Source of the DNA: Microbacterium sp. LWH7-1.2
GTDB lineage: Bacteria > Actinomycetota > Actinomycetes > Actinomycetales > Microbacteriaceae
Length of the DNA: 64,000 bases
Reading direction: 5' to 3'
NCBI RefSeq assembly: GCF_038397755.1
Contig: NZ_CP151637.1
Location: forward strand, 744,001 to 808,000
The notes under the pieces were generated by a model. The model was not told the origin of the DNA and did no database searches. It saw nothing but the letters and a program-made list of their open reading frames with translations. The translations under genes were made by a program, and so were the position numbers. Below, piece after piece: positions 35,468 through 45,933 of the stretch (the first letter of the stretch is position 1; every line of letters starts with the position of its first letter).

Positions 35468-36714
35468 CCGCCGGGCCGGGGTCCAAGGTCGGCGCGGGCT
35501 GGTTCGCCCTCTTCACGCTCGCCTGGCTCGCACTTTGGACGGTGCAGCTCACTCCGCTGCAGCTGCTCATCCCGCTGCAGCTGGACACCCCGGACGACGC
35601 CGACGGCTGGGTGTCGGGGGTGGTGTCGTCGGGCCTCGTACTGGCGATCGGCGGCATCGCCGGTGTGATCGCCGCTCCGGTCGCCGGCGGGCTCTCCGAC
35701 CGCACCCGCGGCAGGATGGGGCGCCGCCGCCCCTGGGCGCTCGGCGGAGTGTGGCTGGGGACCGCTTCGCTCGCCGCGATCGCCTCGGCGTCCGGGCCGT
35801 GGGGCGTGGGGCTCGCCTGGGTGGGCGTCTCGGTCGGCGTCGCCGTGGCCTCTGCGGCCTTCACCGCGCTCATCGCCGATCAGCTGACGACGCAGCGGGG
35901 CGCAGCATCCGCCGCCGTCTCGTCCTCCCAGGCACTCGGGATCGTCGTGGGCGTCGGCGTCATCGTGCTGCTCGAACTCGGCGTCGTGGTCGGCTACCTC
36001 GTGCTGGCCGGCTTCCTCGCCGTCGTCGGCACGGCAGCGGCGCTCGTGCTGCCCGATCCGCCGGCACGCGCCGACGTGGCTGTGGCGCGCGAAGCGCGCA
36101 CCCTCGGCGAACGACTCGCTGCCCTTCGCGACCGCGACTTCGCGTGGCTCCTCGCGGGGCGCCTCACGGTGAACGTAGGCAATGCGCTGGGCACGGGACT
36201 GCTGCTGTTCTTCCTGCTGTACGGCCTGCACCGCGACCCCGCGACGGCCGAGGACGAGCTGCTGCTGCTGATCCTCGTGTACACGCTCTTCGTGGTGGTG
36301 TCCTCGATCGCGTCGGGGTGGATCTCCGACCGCACCGGGCGACGGATCCCGTTCGTCGTGTGGTCGGCCGTCGTCCAGGGCCTCGCGTCGATCATCCTCG
36401 TGCTGGCGCCGTCGCTCACGACCGCGATGATCGCGGCCGCGCTCCTCGGCGTCGGCTACGGGGCATACATGTCCGTGGGCCTCGCACTCGGCACGGACCT
36501 GCTGCCGTATCCGCAGGACCACGCCCGCGACCTCGGCTTCGTGAACGTGTCGGCGAGCCTCGGCCAGCTCATAGGGCCTCTCCTCGGCGCGGGCCTCGTC
36601 GCGCTCGTGGGCGGCTTCTGGCTGCTGTTCCTCGTCGGAGGCGTCCTGTCGATCGCGGGCGGCTTCATGACCTACGCGATCCGCAGTCGGGAGCGCACGT
36701 CTTCAGCGGTGTGA
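35464..36714 (+). CDS. MFS transporter, GPH/sucrose-type
   Basis: A 416-aa carrier with about 12 membrane helices. The loop DRTRGRMGRRRPWALGG after helix 2 (about 78-95) and the SDRTGRRIPF repeat in the second half are typical of the glycoside-pentoside-hexuronide/sucrose-carrier branch of MFS. Overlap with the beta-glucosidase gene makes a beta-glucoside the likely substrate. Its 3' end overlaps the end of the convergent hydrolase gene by 12 bp. Confidence 0.88.
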   Translation: MTAGPGSKVGAGWFALFTLAWLALWTVQLTPLQLLIPLQLDTPDDADGWVSGVVSSGLVLAIGGIAGVIAAPVAGGLSDRTRGRMGRRRPWALGGVWLGTASLAAIASASGPWGVGLAWVGVSVGVAVASAAFTALIADQLTTQRGAASAAVSSSQALGIVVGVGVIVLLELGVVVGYLVLAGFLAVVGTAAALVLPDPPARADVAVAREARTLGERLAALRDRDFAWLLAGRLTVNVGNALGTGLLLFFLLYGLHRDPATAEDELLLLILVYTLFVVVSSIASGWISDRTGRRIPFVVWSAVVQGLASIILVLAPSLTTAMIAAALLGVGYGAYMSVGLALGTDLLPYPQDHARDLGFVNVSASLGQLIGPLLGAGLVALVGGFWLLFLVGGVLSIAGGFMTYAIRSRERTSSAV

Positions 36715-37428
36715 CGCCTCCAGCGTCGTGAGGGCGACCTCGAGGAGCGCGTTGAACACGCGCGGACGCATGACGGTCACATGGTGAGTCGTCCGCGGCA
36801 CGACGATGAGCTCCGCGTGGCGCGCGACCCTCATGAACAGCTTCTCGTTGACGCGGAGCTGGTCGTACTGACCGTTGACGAACCAGAGCGGCGCGTCGAT
36901 GCGATGGAGCGCTGCGAGCAGGTCGAGCACCGAGAGGCTGCGCAGCGCCACATCCTGCGCGTCGAGCGCATACCCTCCGGCCCCGAAGTCGGCCCGGGTC
37001 TCGTCGGGGAGGATGCGATCGAGCATCCGGTCGGCGAGCCACATCCCGCGGTCGGGCAGGGAGTCGAAGCCGCGGGCGAGGACCCGGTAGGTCGCGAGGC
37101 CGACGCCGCGGGGGATGGCGGTGCAGGATGCCGCGATGAAGCCCGCGACGGGGGGAGGAGTCTCCGCCCCCGCGTACTCGATGCACAGCAGCCCGCCCAT
37201 CGAGTGGCCCGAGAGCAGAACCGGACCGCGCTCGGCCGCGGCGCGCACCGCGGAGTCGATCGTGGCGAACGCCGACTCGAGCGTGAACTCCTCGGCCATG
37301 CGGGACCCGTGGCCGGGGAGGTCGACCGCGGTGACCGGGTTGCCGCGCGCGGTCAGGTAATCGGTCTGCGCGCGCCACATGGTCGCGGACGTCCGGATGC
37401 CGTGCACGAGCACGACCTGGACGACCAT
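36703..37428 (-). CDS. Alpha/beta hydrolase
   Basis: A 241-aa alpha/beta-hydrolase. The oxyanion HG is at LVHGIRTSATMW, the nucleophile elbow is GHSMGG (about 73-78, Ser75), and the catalytic Asp and His are probably in NGQYDQLRV and RTTHHVTV. Substrate is unknown; the size and HG motif fit small esterases and lactonases. The ATG lies 6 nt after TACCCT. It is divergent from the aminotransferase gene, 40 bp apart. Confidence 0.88.
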   Translation of the reverse strand: MVVQVVLVHGIRTSATMWRAQTDYLTARGNPVTAVDLPGHGSRMAEEFTLESAFATIDSAVRAAAERGPVLLSGHSMGGLLCIEYAGAETPPPVAGFIAASCTAIPRGVGLATYRVLARGFDSLPDRGMWLADRMLDRILPDETRADFGAGGYALDAQDVALRSLSVLDLLAALHRIDAPLWFVNGQYDQLRVNEKLFMRVARHAELIVVPRTTHHVTVMRPRVFNALLEVALTTLEASHR

Positions 37429-37434
37429 GACGAC

Positions 37435-37440
37435 AGGGTA
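37435..37440 (-). promoter_or_regulatory. Leaderless -10 box of the hydrolase gene
   Basis: TACCCT on the minus strand, 6 nt before the ATG at 37428. Confidence 0.45.
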
Positions 37441-37456
37441 GCGGCGCGAGCCCGCC

Positions 37457-37462
37457 TACCAT
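37457..37462 (+). promoter_or_regulatory. Leaderless -10 box of the aminotransferase gene
   Basis: TACCAT, 6 nt before the ATG at 37469. It faces away from the hydrolase -10 box 16 bp off, so the two promoters overlap. Confidence 0.45.
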
Positions 37463-37468
37463 GGCGGC

Positions 37469-38611
37469 ATGCCCGAGATCGCCCCGCACATCGCGCGCAT
37501 GCCCGGTTCCGGCGTGCGCCACATCCTCGAGCGCGCGCTGCGCCGGCCCGGCACGATCATCCTCGCCGTCGGTGAGCCGGGCGAGGTCGCGGGCGCGCGG
37601 ATCCGGGATGCTGCGTCCCGGGCCTGGCACGAGGGTGCGATCCGGTACACGCCCAACGGTGGCATCCCGGCGCTGCGCGAAGCGATCCGCGACAAGCTCG
37701 CGCGCGAGAACGCGCTCGACGTCGGCGTCGAGCAGATCTGGGTGACGGTCGGCGCGACGCAGGCGCTGCACCTCGCGATGGCGCTCACGCTGTCGGAGGG
37801 TGACGAGGTGCTCGTGCCCGACCCCGGCTACACCACCTTCACGATGAACGCCCACCTTCTGCAGGCGACGCCGGTGCCCTATCCGCTGCGTCCCGAGCGC
37901 GCCTTTCAGCCCGATCTCGACGAGCTCGAGTCGCTGGTCACGCCGCGCACACGCGCGATCATCGTGAACACCCCCTCCAATCCGCTCGGCTCGACGTTCG
38001 ACCGGGCGACGCTGGAAGCGCTCATCGCCCTGGCACGCCGCCATGATCTGTGGCTCATCAGCGACGAGGTGTACGAGCGGTTTACCTGGGGTCAGCCGCA
38101 CGTGAGCCCCGCGACGCTCGCTGCCGACGGCCGCGTGCTGTCCGTGTTCTCGATGTCGAAGACCTATGCCATGACGGGGGCCCGGGTGGGGTGGCTCGTC
38201 ACGCCTCCGGGGTGGCGGCAGACGATGCTGCGTGTCCAGGAGTCGGTGGTCAGCTGCGTCGACGAGCCTTCGCAGCGGGCGGCCGCCGAGGCCCTCACCG
38301 GCGATCAGGGCGGCGTCGCACACAGCGCGGCCCACTACCGCGGCAACCTCGCCGCGGCGACGGCGCTCCTCGATGCCCGCGGTCTGCGATACCTCGACCC
38401 GACCGCCGCCTTCTACCTCTGGATCGACGTGTCGCACGCGTCCGCAGGCGATGTCATGACGTGGTCCGAGCGGTTCCTCGACGAGCAGGGCGTGGCCGTC
38501 GCCCCGGGGAGCGCCTTCGGCGCCTCGGGCGAGGGTTGGATCCGCGTATGCGTGGCCAGCGATCGTGACGAGCTGCTCGAAGGGCTCGGCCGCCTCCCCG
38601 CTCCCGCCTGA
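37469..38611 (+). CDS. Class I/II pyridoxal-phosphate aminotransferase
   Basis: A 380-aa fold-type I aminotransferase. It has YTPNGGIPALREAI (about 60-73), VTVGATQALHLAMAL (PLP-phosphate loop), NTPSNPLGSTF and DEVYERF. The PLP-binding lysine is Lys231 in SMSKTYAMTGARVGW. Sequence fits the aspartate/aromatic aminotransferase subgroup I-gamma, but the amino acid cannot be named. It is transcribed alone, divergent from the hydrolase, upstream of lepA. Confidence 0.9.
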   Translation: MPEIAPHIARMPGSGVRHILERALRRPGTIILAVGEPGEVAGARIRDAASRAWHEGAIRYTPNGGIPALREAIRDKLARENALDVGVEQIWVTVGATQALHLAMALTLSEGDEVLVPDPGYTTFTMNAHLLQATPVPYPLRPERAFQPDLDELESLVTPRTRAIIVNTPSNPLGSTFDRATLEALIALARRHDLWLISDEVYERFTWGQPHVSPATLAADGRVLSVFSMSKTYAMTGARVGWLVTPPGWRQTMLRVQESVVSCVDEPSQRAAAEALTGDQGGVAHSAAHYRGNLAAATALLDARGLRYLDPTAAFYLWIDVSHASAGDVMTWSERFLDEQGVAVAPGSAFGASGEGWIRVCVASDRDELLEGLGRLPAPA

Positions 38612-38653
38612 CCCCGCCGCGGCCGCCGGGGCTCCTCGAGGGACGCGCACCCG

Positions 38654-38659
38654 TACAAT
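38654..38659 (+). promoter_or_regulatory. Candidate -10 box of lepA
   Basis: TACAAT, 9 nt before the ATG at 38669, giving a leader of only a few bases. Confidence 0.4.
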
Positions 38660-38668
38660 CGTCTGGAC

Positions 38669-40519
38669 ATGTCACCGCGCGCCCTGAAGCCCCTCGAGCC
38701 CTCCGCCACGCCGCCCGAGCTGATCCGCAACTTCTGCATCATCGCCCATATCGACCACGGCAAGTCGACATTGGCCGACCGCATGCTGCAGATCACCGGC
38801 GTCGTCTCCGACCGCGACATGCGCGCGCAGTACCTCGACCGCATGGATATCGAGCGCGAGCGCGGGATCACGATCAAGTCGCAGGCCGTGCGCATGCCGT
38901 GGGCCGCCGCCGATCAGACCTTCGCGCTCAACATGATCGACACCCCCGGACACGTGGACTTCACCTACGAGGTCTCGCGTTCGCTCGCGGCCTGCGAGGG
39001 CGCCATCCTCCTGGTCGACGCAGCGCAGGGCATCGAGGCCCAGACGCTCGCGAACCTCTACCTCGCGCTCGAGAACGACCTGCACATCATCCCCGTGCTC
39101 AACAAGATCGACCTTCCCGCCGCCGACCCCGAGAAGTACGCGGCGGAGCTGGCCGGTCTCATCGGCGGCTCGCCCGACGACGTGCTGCGCGTGAGCGGCA
39201 AGACGGGCATGGGGGTCGAGATCCTGCTCGACCGCATCGTCGAGCAGATCCCCGCTCCGAAGGGGAACGCGGATGCCCCGGCCCGGGCCATGATCTTCGA
39301 CTCGGTGTACGACTCCTACCGCGGCGTGGTGACGTACGTCCGCATGGTCGACGGCAAGCTGGAGCCGCGCGAGCGCATCCAGATGATGTCGACGAAGGCG
39401 ACCCACGACCTCCTCGAGATCGGCGTGTCCAGCCCCGAGCCGGTGCCCACGAAGGGGCTGGGCGTCGGCGAGGTGGGCTACCTCATCACCGGCGTCAAGG
39501 ACGTGCGCCAGTCCAAGGTCGGTGACACGGTCACCAATCAGCGCAAGCCTGCGACCGAGGCACTCGCCGGCTACACCGACCCGAAGCCGATGGTCTTCTC
39601 CGGCATCTACCCCATCGACCAGAGCGACTACGCCGACCTGCGCGAGGCGCTCGACAAGCTGAAGCTCTCGGACGCGTCCCTCCAGTACGAGCCCGAGACG
39701 TCGGTGGCGCTCGGCTTCGGCTTCCGCTGCGGCTTCCTCGGTCTGCTGCACCTCGAGATCATCACCGAGCGCCTCTCGCGCGAGTTCGACCTCGACCTCA
39801 TCACGACCGCGCCCTCGGTGACGTACGAGGTCACGACCGACACCGGCGACACCGTCGTCGTCACCAACCCGAGCGAGTACCCCGACGGCCGCGTCGCCGA
39901 GGTGTCCGAGCCGGTGGTGAAGGTCGGCATCCTGCTGCCCAAGGATTACGTCGGAACCGTCATGGAGCTCTGCCAGTCCCGCCGCGGGTCGCTCCTCGGA
40001 ATGGACTACCTCAGCGAGGACCGCGTCGAGCTGCGCTATCACATGCCGCTGGGGGAGATCGTGTTCGACTTCTTCGACCAGTTGAAGTCCAAGACCCAGG
40101 GCTATGCGAGCCTCGACTACGAGCCCGCCGGCTCGCAGACCGCCGATCTCGTCAAGGTCGACATCCTGCTGCAGGGCGACAAGGTCGACGCGTTCAGCTC
40201 CATCGTGCATCGCGAGAAGGCGTATGCGTACGGCACGATGATGACCGAGCGCCTGCGCAAGCTCATCCCGCGCCAGCAGTTCGAGGTGCCCATCCAGGCC
40301 GCCATCGGCGCCCGGATCATCGCCCGCGAGAACATCCGGGCGATGCGCAAGGACGTCCTCGCGAAGTGCTATGGCGGCGACATCTCGCGCAAGCGCAAGC
40401 TCCTCGAGAAGCAGAAAGAGGGCAAGAAGCGCATGAAGATGGTCGGTCGCGTCGAGGTCCCGCAGGAGGCGTTCATCGCCGCGCTCTCAGGGGACGTCGA
40501 GGGTCCTGCCAAGAAGTGA
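38669..40519 (+). CDS. lepA: Elongation factor 4 (LepA)
   Basis: Ribosome-associated translational GTPase, 616 aa. The G1 motif [13 protein letters not shown] is at about 24-36, G2/G3 RGITIKSQ and DTPGHVDF follow, and G4 is NKID. The LepA-specific C-terminal domain is intact ([25 protein letters not shown] region near 565-590). ATG start. It heads a plus-strand series with DUF1990 and hemW. Confidence 0.97.
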   Translation: MSPRALKPLEPSATPPELIRNFCIIAHIDHGKSTLADRMLQITGVVSDRDMRAQYLDRMDIERERGITIKSQAVRMPWAAADQTFALNMIDTPGHVDFTYEVSRSLAACEGAILLVDAAQGIEAQTLANLYLALENDLHIIPVLNKIDLPAADPEKYAAELAGLIGGSPDDVLRVSGKTGMGVEILLDRIVEQIPAPKGNADAPARAMIFDSVYDSYRGVVTYVRMVDGKLEPRERIQMMSTKATHDLLEIGVSSPEPVPTKGLGVGEVGYLITGVKDVRQSKVGDTVTNQRKPATEALAGYTDPKPMVFSGIYPIDQSDYADLREALDKLKLSDASLQYEPETSVALGFGFRCGFLGLLHLEIITERLSREFDLDLITTAPSVTYEVTTDTGDTVVVTNPSEYPDGRVAEVSEPVVKVGILLPKDYVGTVMELCQSRRGSLLGMDYLSEDRVELRYHMPLGEIVFDFFDQLKSKTQGYASLDYEPAGSQTADLVKVDILLQGDKVDAFSSIVHREKAYAYGTMMTERLRKLIPRQQFEVPIQAAIGARIIARENIRAMRKDVLAKCYGGDISRKRKLLEKQKEGKKRMKMVGRVEVPQEAFIAALSGDVEGPAKK

Positions 40520-40533
40520 ACCGACTCGCGAAG

Positions 40534-40539
40534 TAGGCT
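40534..40539 (+). promoter_or_regulatory. Near-leaderless -10 box of the DUF1990 gene
   Basis: TAGGCT, 7 nt before the ATG at 40547. Confidence 0.4.
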
Positions 40540-40546
40540 GGAATCC

Positions 40547-41197
40547 ATGCGTCGAGGAACCTTCCGGGACGACACCGTCGACTATGCCGCTGTCGGGGCG
40601 ACCCAGGCACCGGATCTGATGCAGTATCCACCGGAGCGCAGCCTCCCGGCGGAGCAGTCGTGGCGCATCGGCAGCGGCGAGGCCCGCTTCCGCGCCGCGA
40701 GCGAGGCTCTCATGTCGTGGACTGCTCAGCGGGGTGCGGGACTCGAGCTCACCGATGTGCGCCCTGCGTCCGGCCCCATGTACTCGGGCGTCAGCTTCGA
40801 CGCCGAGGGCAACCCCGTCGCGCCGAGCCGGTCCGAGGCCGAGCAGCGGTTCGACGCCGACGGCACGCCGTTCGTCGGCGCGGGCACGACGATCCGCGTC
40901 GACGGCCGCGTCAAGGGGCTCCGCGCGGACGCCGAGCTTCGCGTCATCTTCGCCGTCGAAGAGCCTCGGCGGGTGGGCTTCGCGCTCGGCACCGTGAGCG
41001 ACTCGGTCGTAAGCGGCGAGGAGTCGTTCATGCTCGACTGGTACGACAACGACGAGGTCTGGTTCACGGTCCGCGCGTTCGACGCCCCGCGCGCCGTGCT
41101 CTACCGGATGCTTCCCGGCCTCACGAAGCGCCGCCGACGGGAGTTGTTCACGCGCTACCTGCGCGCGATCTCGCCGCTGTACACCACCCCCGCGTGA
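40547..41197 (+). CDS. DUF1990 family protein
   Basis: A 216-aa protein of the DUF1990 family (function unknown). The opening FRDDTVDYAAVGAT and the later GAGTTIRVDGRVKGLRADAEL, VSDSVVSGEESFMLDWYDNDEVWF and RRELFTRYLRAI segments are family-like. No signal peptide or membrane helix, so it should be cytoplasmic. It lies between lepA and hemW, 7 bp before hemW, and is probably co-transcribed with it. Confidence 0.85.
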   Translation: MRRGTFRDDTVDYAAVGATQAPDLMQYPPERSLPAEQSWRIGSGEARFRAASEALMSWTAQRGAGLELTDVRPASGPMYSGVSFDAEGNPVAPSRSEAEQRFDADGTPFVGAGTTIRVDGRVKGLRADAELRVIFAVEEPRRVGFALGTVSDSVVSGEESFMLDWYDNDEVWFTVRAFDAPRAVLYRMLPGLTKRRRRELFTRYLRAISPLYTTPA

Positions 41198-41204
41198 GGC
41201 GCTG

Positions 41205-42422
41205 ATGGGCTCCGCTCTTCCGCTCGGCGAGCCCGTTCCCTCGGACGGCTCGCTGCCGCCCGGCACGCGCATCGATCCGGCCGCCGAGTTCAGCGTGTAC
41301 CTGCACGTCCCGTTCTGCCGCGTGCGCTGCGGCTACTGCGACTTCAACACGTACACCTCGTCTGAGCTGCGGGGGGCCCGCCAGGACGAGTACGCGGACA
41401 CGCTGCTGCGCGAGATCGCTCTTGCCGCGCCCGTTCTCGAACGCGCCGGCGGAAACCGCCCGGCATCGACGGTGTTCTTCGGCGGCGGCACCCCGACTCT
41501 CCTCCCGCCAGGCGACCTCGGGCGCATGCTGGCAGGTGTCCGCGACACGTTCGGCATCGCAGCGGACGCAGAGATCACGGTCGAGGCCAACCCCGACACG
41601 GTGACCCCCGCCGTCGCGGCCGAGCTCGCGGCATCCGGTGTCACCCGTCTCTCGGTCGGCATGCAGTCCGCTGTCCCGCACGTCCTCGCCGCGCTCGACC
41701 GCACGCACGACCCCGACAACGTCCGCACCGCGGTCAGCGCGGCACGCGGCGCCGGACTCGACGTGAGCGTCGACCTCATCTACGGCGCCCCGGGCGAGTC
41801 TCTGGACGACTGGCGCACGTCCCTGGGGGCGGCGGTGGCGCTCGAACCCGATCACGTCTCGGCATACGCGCTCATCATCGAGGACGGCACGAAGCTCGCC
41901 CGCCAGATCCGACGCGGCGAGGTCGCCGCTCCCGACGACGACCTGCAGGCTGACATGTACGAACTGGCCGACGACATGCTCGCGGCCGCCGGATTCGACT
42001 GGTACGAGGTGTCGAACTGGGCGCGAGGGGACGCGCACCGCTCGCGACACAACCTCGCGTACTGGGTCGGCTCGGACTGGTGGGGCTTCGGCCCCGGCGC
42101 GCACAGCCACGTCGCGGGCGTGCGGTTCTGGAACGTCAAGCACCCGGCCGCCTACGCGCAGCGGCTGGCCGCGGGGGAGACGCCGGCAGCCGGACGGGAG
42201 ATCCCCGATGCCGCAGCCAGGAATCTCGAGAGCGTGCTGCTGCGCACCCGCGTCCGCGACGGACTGCCCGTCGAGGAGCTCCTCGGCGAGGGCCGTCACG
42301 CGGTCGCCGCGCTCATCGCGGACGGCCTCATCGAGGGTCACGCCGCGCTGCGGGGGAGGGTCGTGCTCACCCGCCGCGGCCGCCTCCTCGCCGACGCCGT
42401 GGTCCGCGCACTCACCGACTGA
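41205..42422 (+). CDS. hemW: Heme chaperone HemW (radical SAM)
   Basis: Radical-SAM protein of the HemN-like family that binds heme; formerly annotated as oxygen-independent coproporphyrinogen oxidase. The 405-aa protein has the cluster motif PFCRVRCGYCDF (Cys38, Cys42, Cys45), GGGTPTLL, and the SVGMQS segment. The extra HemN N-terminal segment with a fourth cysteine is absent, which favours HemW. Start is ATG 41205. It lies upstream of hrcA-dnaJ, a frequent order. Confidence 0.92.
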   Translation: MGSALPLGEPVPSDGSLPPGTRIDPAAEFSVYLHVPFCRVRCGYCDFNTYTSSELRGARQDEYADTLLREIALAAPVLERAGGNRPASTVFFGGGTPTLLPPGDLGRMLAGVRDTFGIAADAEITVEANPDTVTPAVAAELAASGVTRLSVGMQSAVPHVLAALDRTHDPDNVRTAVSAARGAGLDVSVDLIYGAPGESLDDWRTSLGAAVALEPDHVSAYALIIEDGTKLARQIRRGEVAAPDDDLQADMYELADDMLAAAGFDWYEVSNWARGDAHRSRHNLAYWVGSDWWGFGPGAHSHVAGVRFWNVKHPAAYAQRLAAGETPAAGREIPDAAARNLESVLLRTRVRDGLPVEELLGEGRHAVAALIADGLIEGHAALRGRVVLTRRGRLLADAVVRALTD

Positions 42423-42503
42423 CCTCGGCGGCGCGTGCGGTCCCGGGTGCGACGGCAACCCGACCTGCGTCGCTCGGCGATCCTGACAGCGCATCGGATA
42501 GAA

Positions 42504-42530
42504 TTGGCACTCCAGTCGTGCGAGTGCCAG
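42504..42530. promoter_or_regulatory. CIRCE operator of hrcA-dnaJ
   Basis: TTGGCACTC-N9-GAGTGCCAG matches the CIRCE element (TTAGCACTC-N9-GAGTGCTAA) with symmetrical A-to-G/T-to-C changes and one end mismatch. A TAGAAT -10 hexamer (42499-42504) abuts it. HrcA, encoded 20 bp downstream, should repress its own operon here. Confidence 0.93.
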
Positions 42531-42550
42531 CTGCGGCGTGAGGAGGCGGG

Positions 42551-43591
42551 ATGGTCAGCGAGCGAGGTCTGCAGGTACTGCGGGCGATCGTCCAGGACTA
42601 CGTCGACACGCGCGAGCCGGTCGGCAGCAAGGCGATCGTCGAGCGCCACGCGTTCGGCGTGTCTGCGGCGACCATCCGCAACGACATGGCGCTGCTCGAG
42701 GACGAAGACCTCATCGTGGCGCCGCACACCTCGTCGGGCCGGGTGCCGACCGACAAGGGCTACCGCGTCTTCGTCGATCACCTCGCGGAGCTCCGGCCGC
42801 TCTCGCCGGCCCAGCGCGCCGCCATCGCCTCGTTCCTCGACGGCTCCGGCGACCTCGACGACGTCCTCGTGCGCACCGTGCGCGCGCTCACGCAGCTGAC
42901 CGGTCAGGTCGCCATCGTGCAGTATCCCTCGTTCGCCCGCGCCACGGTCACCCACGTCGAGCTCGTGCAGCTCGGCGGCGGACGCATGCTGGTGATCGTG
43001 GTCACCGACACCGGACGCGTGTCGCAGCGCCTGACATTCGTCGGCGAGGACTTCGACGACGCGGATCTCGCGCACATCCGCGCCGGCCTCGGCACCCTCC
43101 TGGTCGGCCGCCCCGTGCGCGAGGGACTGCAGCGCATCGCCGAGCGACTCGACGGCCCCGACACGCAAGCGCCTGCGCACGAACGCGCAACAGACGAGAT
43201 TGTGCGCGCCGTCGCCGAAGAGCTCGAGGAGTTCCGGCAGGACAAACTCGTGATGGCAGGCAGCGCCAACCTCGCCCGCCGCGAGTCCGACTTCCGCGGC
43301 AGCATCTACCCGCTCCTCGAGGCGATCGAGGAGCAGGTGACCCTGCTGCGGCTGATGGGCGAGATGGTCGCGGACGAACAGGGCCTCTCGGCGAGCATCG
43401 GCCGTGAGAACGAGGCGTTCGGTCTTGCCGAGGCATCCGTCGTCGCCAGCGACTACGACGCGACGGGCGCGCTCGCCCGCGTCGGGGTGCTCGGCCCGAC
43501 GCGCATGGACTACCCCACGAACCTCGCGACGGTCCGCGCCGTCGCGCGTTATCTCACGCGCATGCTCGAGCAGGACGACACCTCCCGCTGA
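42551..43591 (+). CDS. hrcA: Heat-inducible repressor HrcA
   Basis: Transcriptional repressor of chaperone genes that binds CIRCE and depends on GroEL for folding. The 346-aa protein has an N-terminal winged helix (about 1-80, GSKAIVERHAFGVSAATIRNDM), the SSGRVPTDKGYRVFVD segment and a C-terminal GAF-like dimerisation domain (FGLAEASVV, LGPTRMDYPTN). AGGAGG lies 6 nt before the ATG. The CIRCE element lies immediately upstream. Confidence 0.96.
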   Translation: MVSERGLQVLRAIVQDYVDTREPVGSKAIVERHAFGVSAATIRNDMALLEDEDLIVAPHTSSGRVPTDKGYRVFVDHLAELRPLSPAQRAAIASFLDGSGDLDDVLVRTVRALTQLTGQVAIVQYPSFARATVTHVELVQLGGGRMLVIVVTDTGRVSQRLTFVGEDFDDADLAHIRAGLGTLLVGRPVREGLQRIAERLDGPDTQAPAHERATDEIVRAVAEELEEFRQDKLVMAGSANLARRESDFRGSIYPLLEAIEEQVTLLRLMGEMVADEQGLSASIGRENEAFGLAEASVVASDYDATGALARVGVLGPTRMDYPTNLATVRAVARYLTRMLEQDDTSR

Positions 43592-43642
43592 CGCACGCGC
43601 GCACACACGATCCCGCGGCCTCGCCGCGGCAGGAAGGCGAAT

Positions 43643-44758
<1,116 letters not shown>

Positions 44759-44761
44759 CCC

Positions 44762-45499
44762 GTGCCCCTGCACTTCCTCCTCGATCAGCCCGTCGATGCG
44801 GCCCCCGGCGAGACGGTGACCCTCACCGGCACGGAGGCGCACCACGCCGCGACCGTGCGCCGCGTGCGGGTCGGCGAGGAGGTCACGGTCGGCGACGGGC
44901 GGGGCGCCTGGCTCACCGGCAGCGTCGAGTCGGTCGCGCCGCGGGAGGTGGTCGTCCGCATCGACGGGCGGACGGATGCTGCGCCCCCGCGGCCGCGCGT
45001 CGTGCTGGTGCAGGCGCTGGCCAAGGGGGATCGCGACGAGCTCGCCGTCCAGGCGGCGACCGAGCTCGGCGTCGACGAGATCGTGCCCTGGCAGGCGGCG
45101 CGGAGCGTCTCGCGGTGGGACGCCGCGAAGGCGGCGAAGGGCCGGGCGCGCTGGGCGACCATCGTGCGCGAGGCCGCCAAGCAGGCGCACCGCGCGTGGG
45201 TGCCGGAGGTGGCGGAGCTGACCACGACCGCGGCGCTCGCACGGCGGGCGGCAGCATCCGTCGTCCTGATCCTGGAGCCGACGGCGACCGAGCGGATCAG
45301 CGCCCTCAGGGTGGAGCCGGCCGAGGAACGCGACATCGTGCTCGTCGTCGGACCCGAAGGCGGCATCGCTGCGGAGGAGCTCGACGCCCTCGCGGCCGCG
45401 GGTGCGCGACTCGTGCGCCTCGGCGACACGGTGCTGCGGACGTCCACCGCGGGACCCGCGGCACTGGCGGTCGTCAGCACGGCCCTCGGCCGCTGGTGA
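44762..45499 (+). CDS. rsmE: 16S rRNA m3U1498 methyltransferase
   Basis: SPOUT-class methyltransferase acting on U1498 of 16S rRNA. The 245-aa protein has an N-terminal PUA-like domain (LTGTEAHHAATVRRVRVGEEV, about 23-43), then the knotted SAM domain with LVVGPEGGIAAEELD and VRLGDTVLRTSTAGPAALAV. The GTG start lies 3 bases after the dnaJ stop, so it is part of the hrcA-dnaJ transcript. Confidence 0.94.
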   Translation: MPLHFLLDQPVDAAPGETVTLTGTEAHHAATVRRVRVGEEVTVGDGRGAWLTGSVESVAPREVVVRIDGRTDAAPPRPRVVLVQALAKGDRDELAVQAATELGVDEIVPWQAARSVSRWDAAKAAKGRARWATIVREAAKQAHRAWVPEVAELTTTAALARRAAASVVLILEPTATERISALRVEPAEERDIVLVVGPEGGIAAEELDALAAAGARLVRLGDTVLRTSTAGPAALAVVSTALGRW

Positions 45500-45500
45500 C

Positions 45501-45567
45501 GGCTCGACGGGTTCACCGAGCGGTTCCCTGCGCCTGCCGATCGGTCCCTGAGCCCGTCGAAGGGCCC
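45501..45567. repeat. REP-like interspersed palindromic repeat
   Basis: The right end, GGTCCCTGAGCCCGTCGAAGG, resembles the widespread bacterial repeat GGTCCCTGAGCCTGTCGAAGG. Its TGAGCCCGTCG is mirrored with one mismatch by CGACGGGTTCA at the left end, giving a long imperfect hairpin between rsmE and hinT. Confidence 0.6.
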
Positions 45568-45573
45568 CGTCGG

Positions 45574-45579
45574 TAGACT
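45574..45579 (+). promoter_or_regulatory. Leaderless -10 box of the HIT gene
   Basis: TAGACT, 6 nt before the ATG at 45586, just past the REP-like repeat. Confidence 0.5.
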
Positions 45580-45585
45580 TGCCGC

Positions 45586-45933
45586 ATGAGTGAACCGTCG
45601 ATCTTCACGCGCATCCTGGACGGCGAGATCCCGTCCGAGATCGTCGCAGAGACCGAGAACGCATTCGCCATCCGTGACATCGCGCCGCGGGCGCCCCTGC
45701 ACCTGCTGGTGATCCCCAAAACCGAGGAGTACCGCAACGTCGTCGAGCTCGCGGCGGGCGACCCGGAGCTCATGGCGGAACTCGTGGGCCTGGCCAACAC
45801 GCTGGCCGCCGAGCACGGCGACGGGGACTTCCGCCTCGTGTTCAACACCGGCCCGAACGCGGGCCAGACCATCTTCCACGTGCACGCCCATGTGCTCGCG
45901 GGAGGCCTCGAAGAGAAGAGTGTCGGTGCCTGA
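45586..45933 (+). CDS. HIT-family nucleotide hydrolase (HinT-like)
   Basis: A 115-aa histidine-triad protein that hydrolyses adenosine phosphoramidates. The triad HVHAHVL places His98, His100 and His102 in the active site, after RLVFNTGPNAGQTIFHVH. The N-terminal FTRILDGEIPSEIV is typical. Its end overlaps the start of phoH. Physiological substrate in this group is uncertain. Confidence 0.94.
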   Translation: MSEPSIFTRILDGEIPSEIVAETENAFAIRDIAPRAPLHLLVIPKTEEYRNVVELAAGDPELMAELVGLANTLAAEHGDGDFRLVFNTGPNAGQTIFHVHAHVLAGGLEEKSVGA

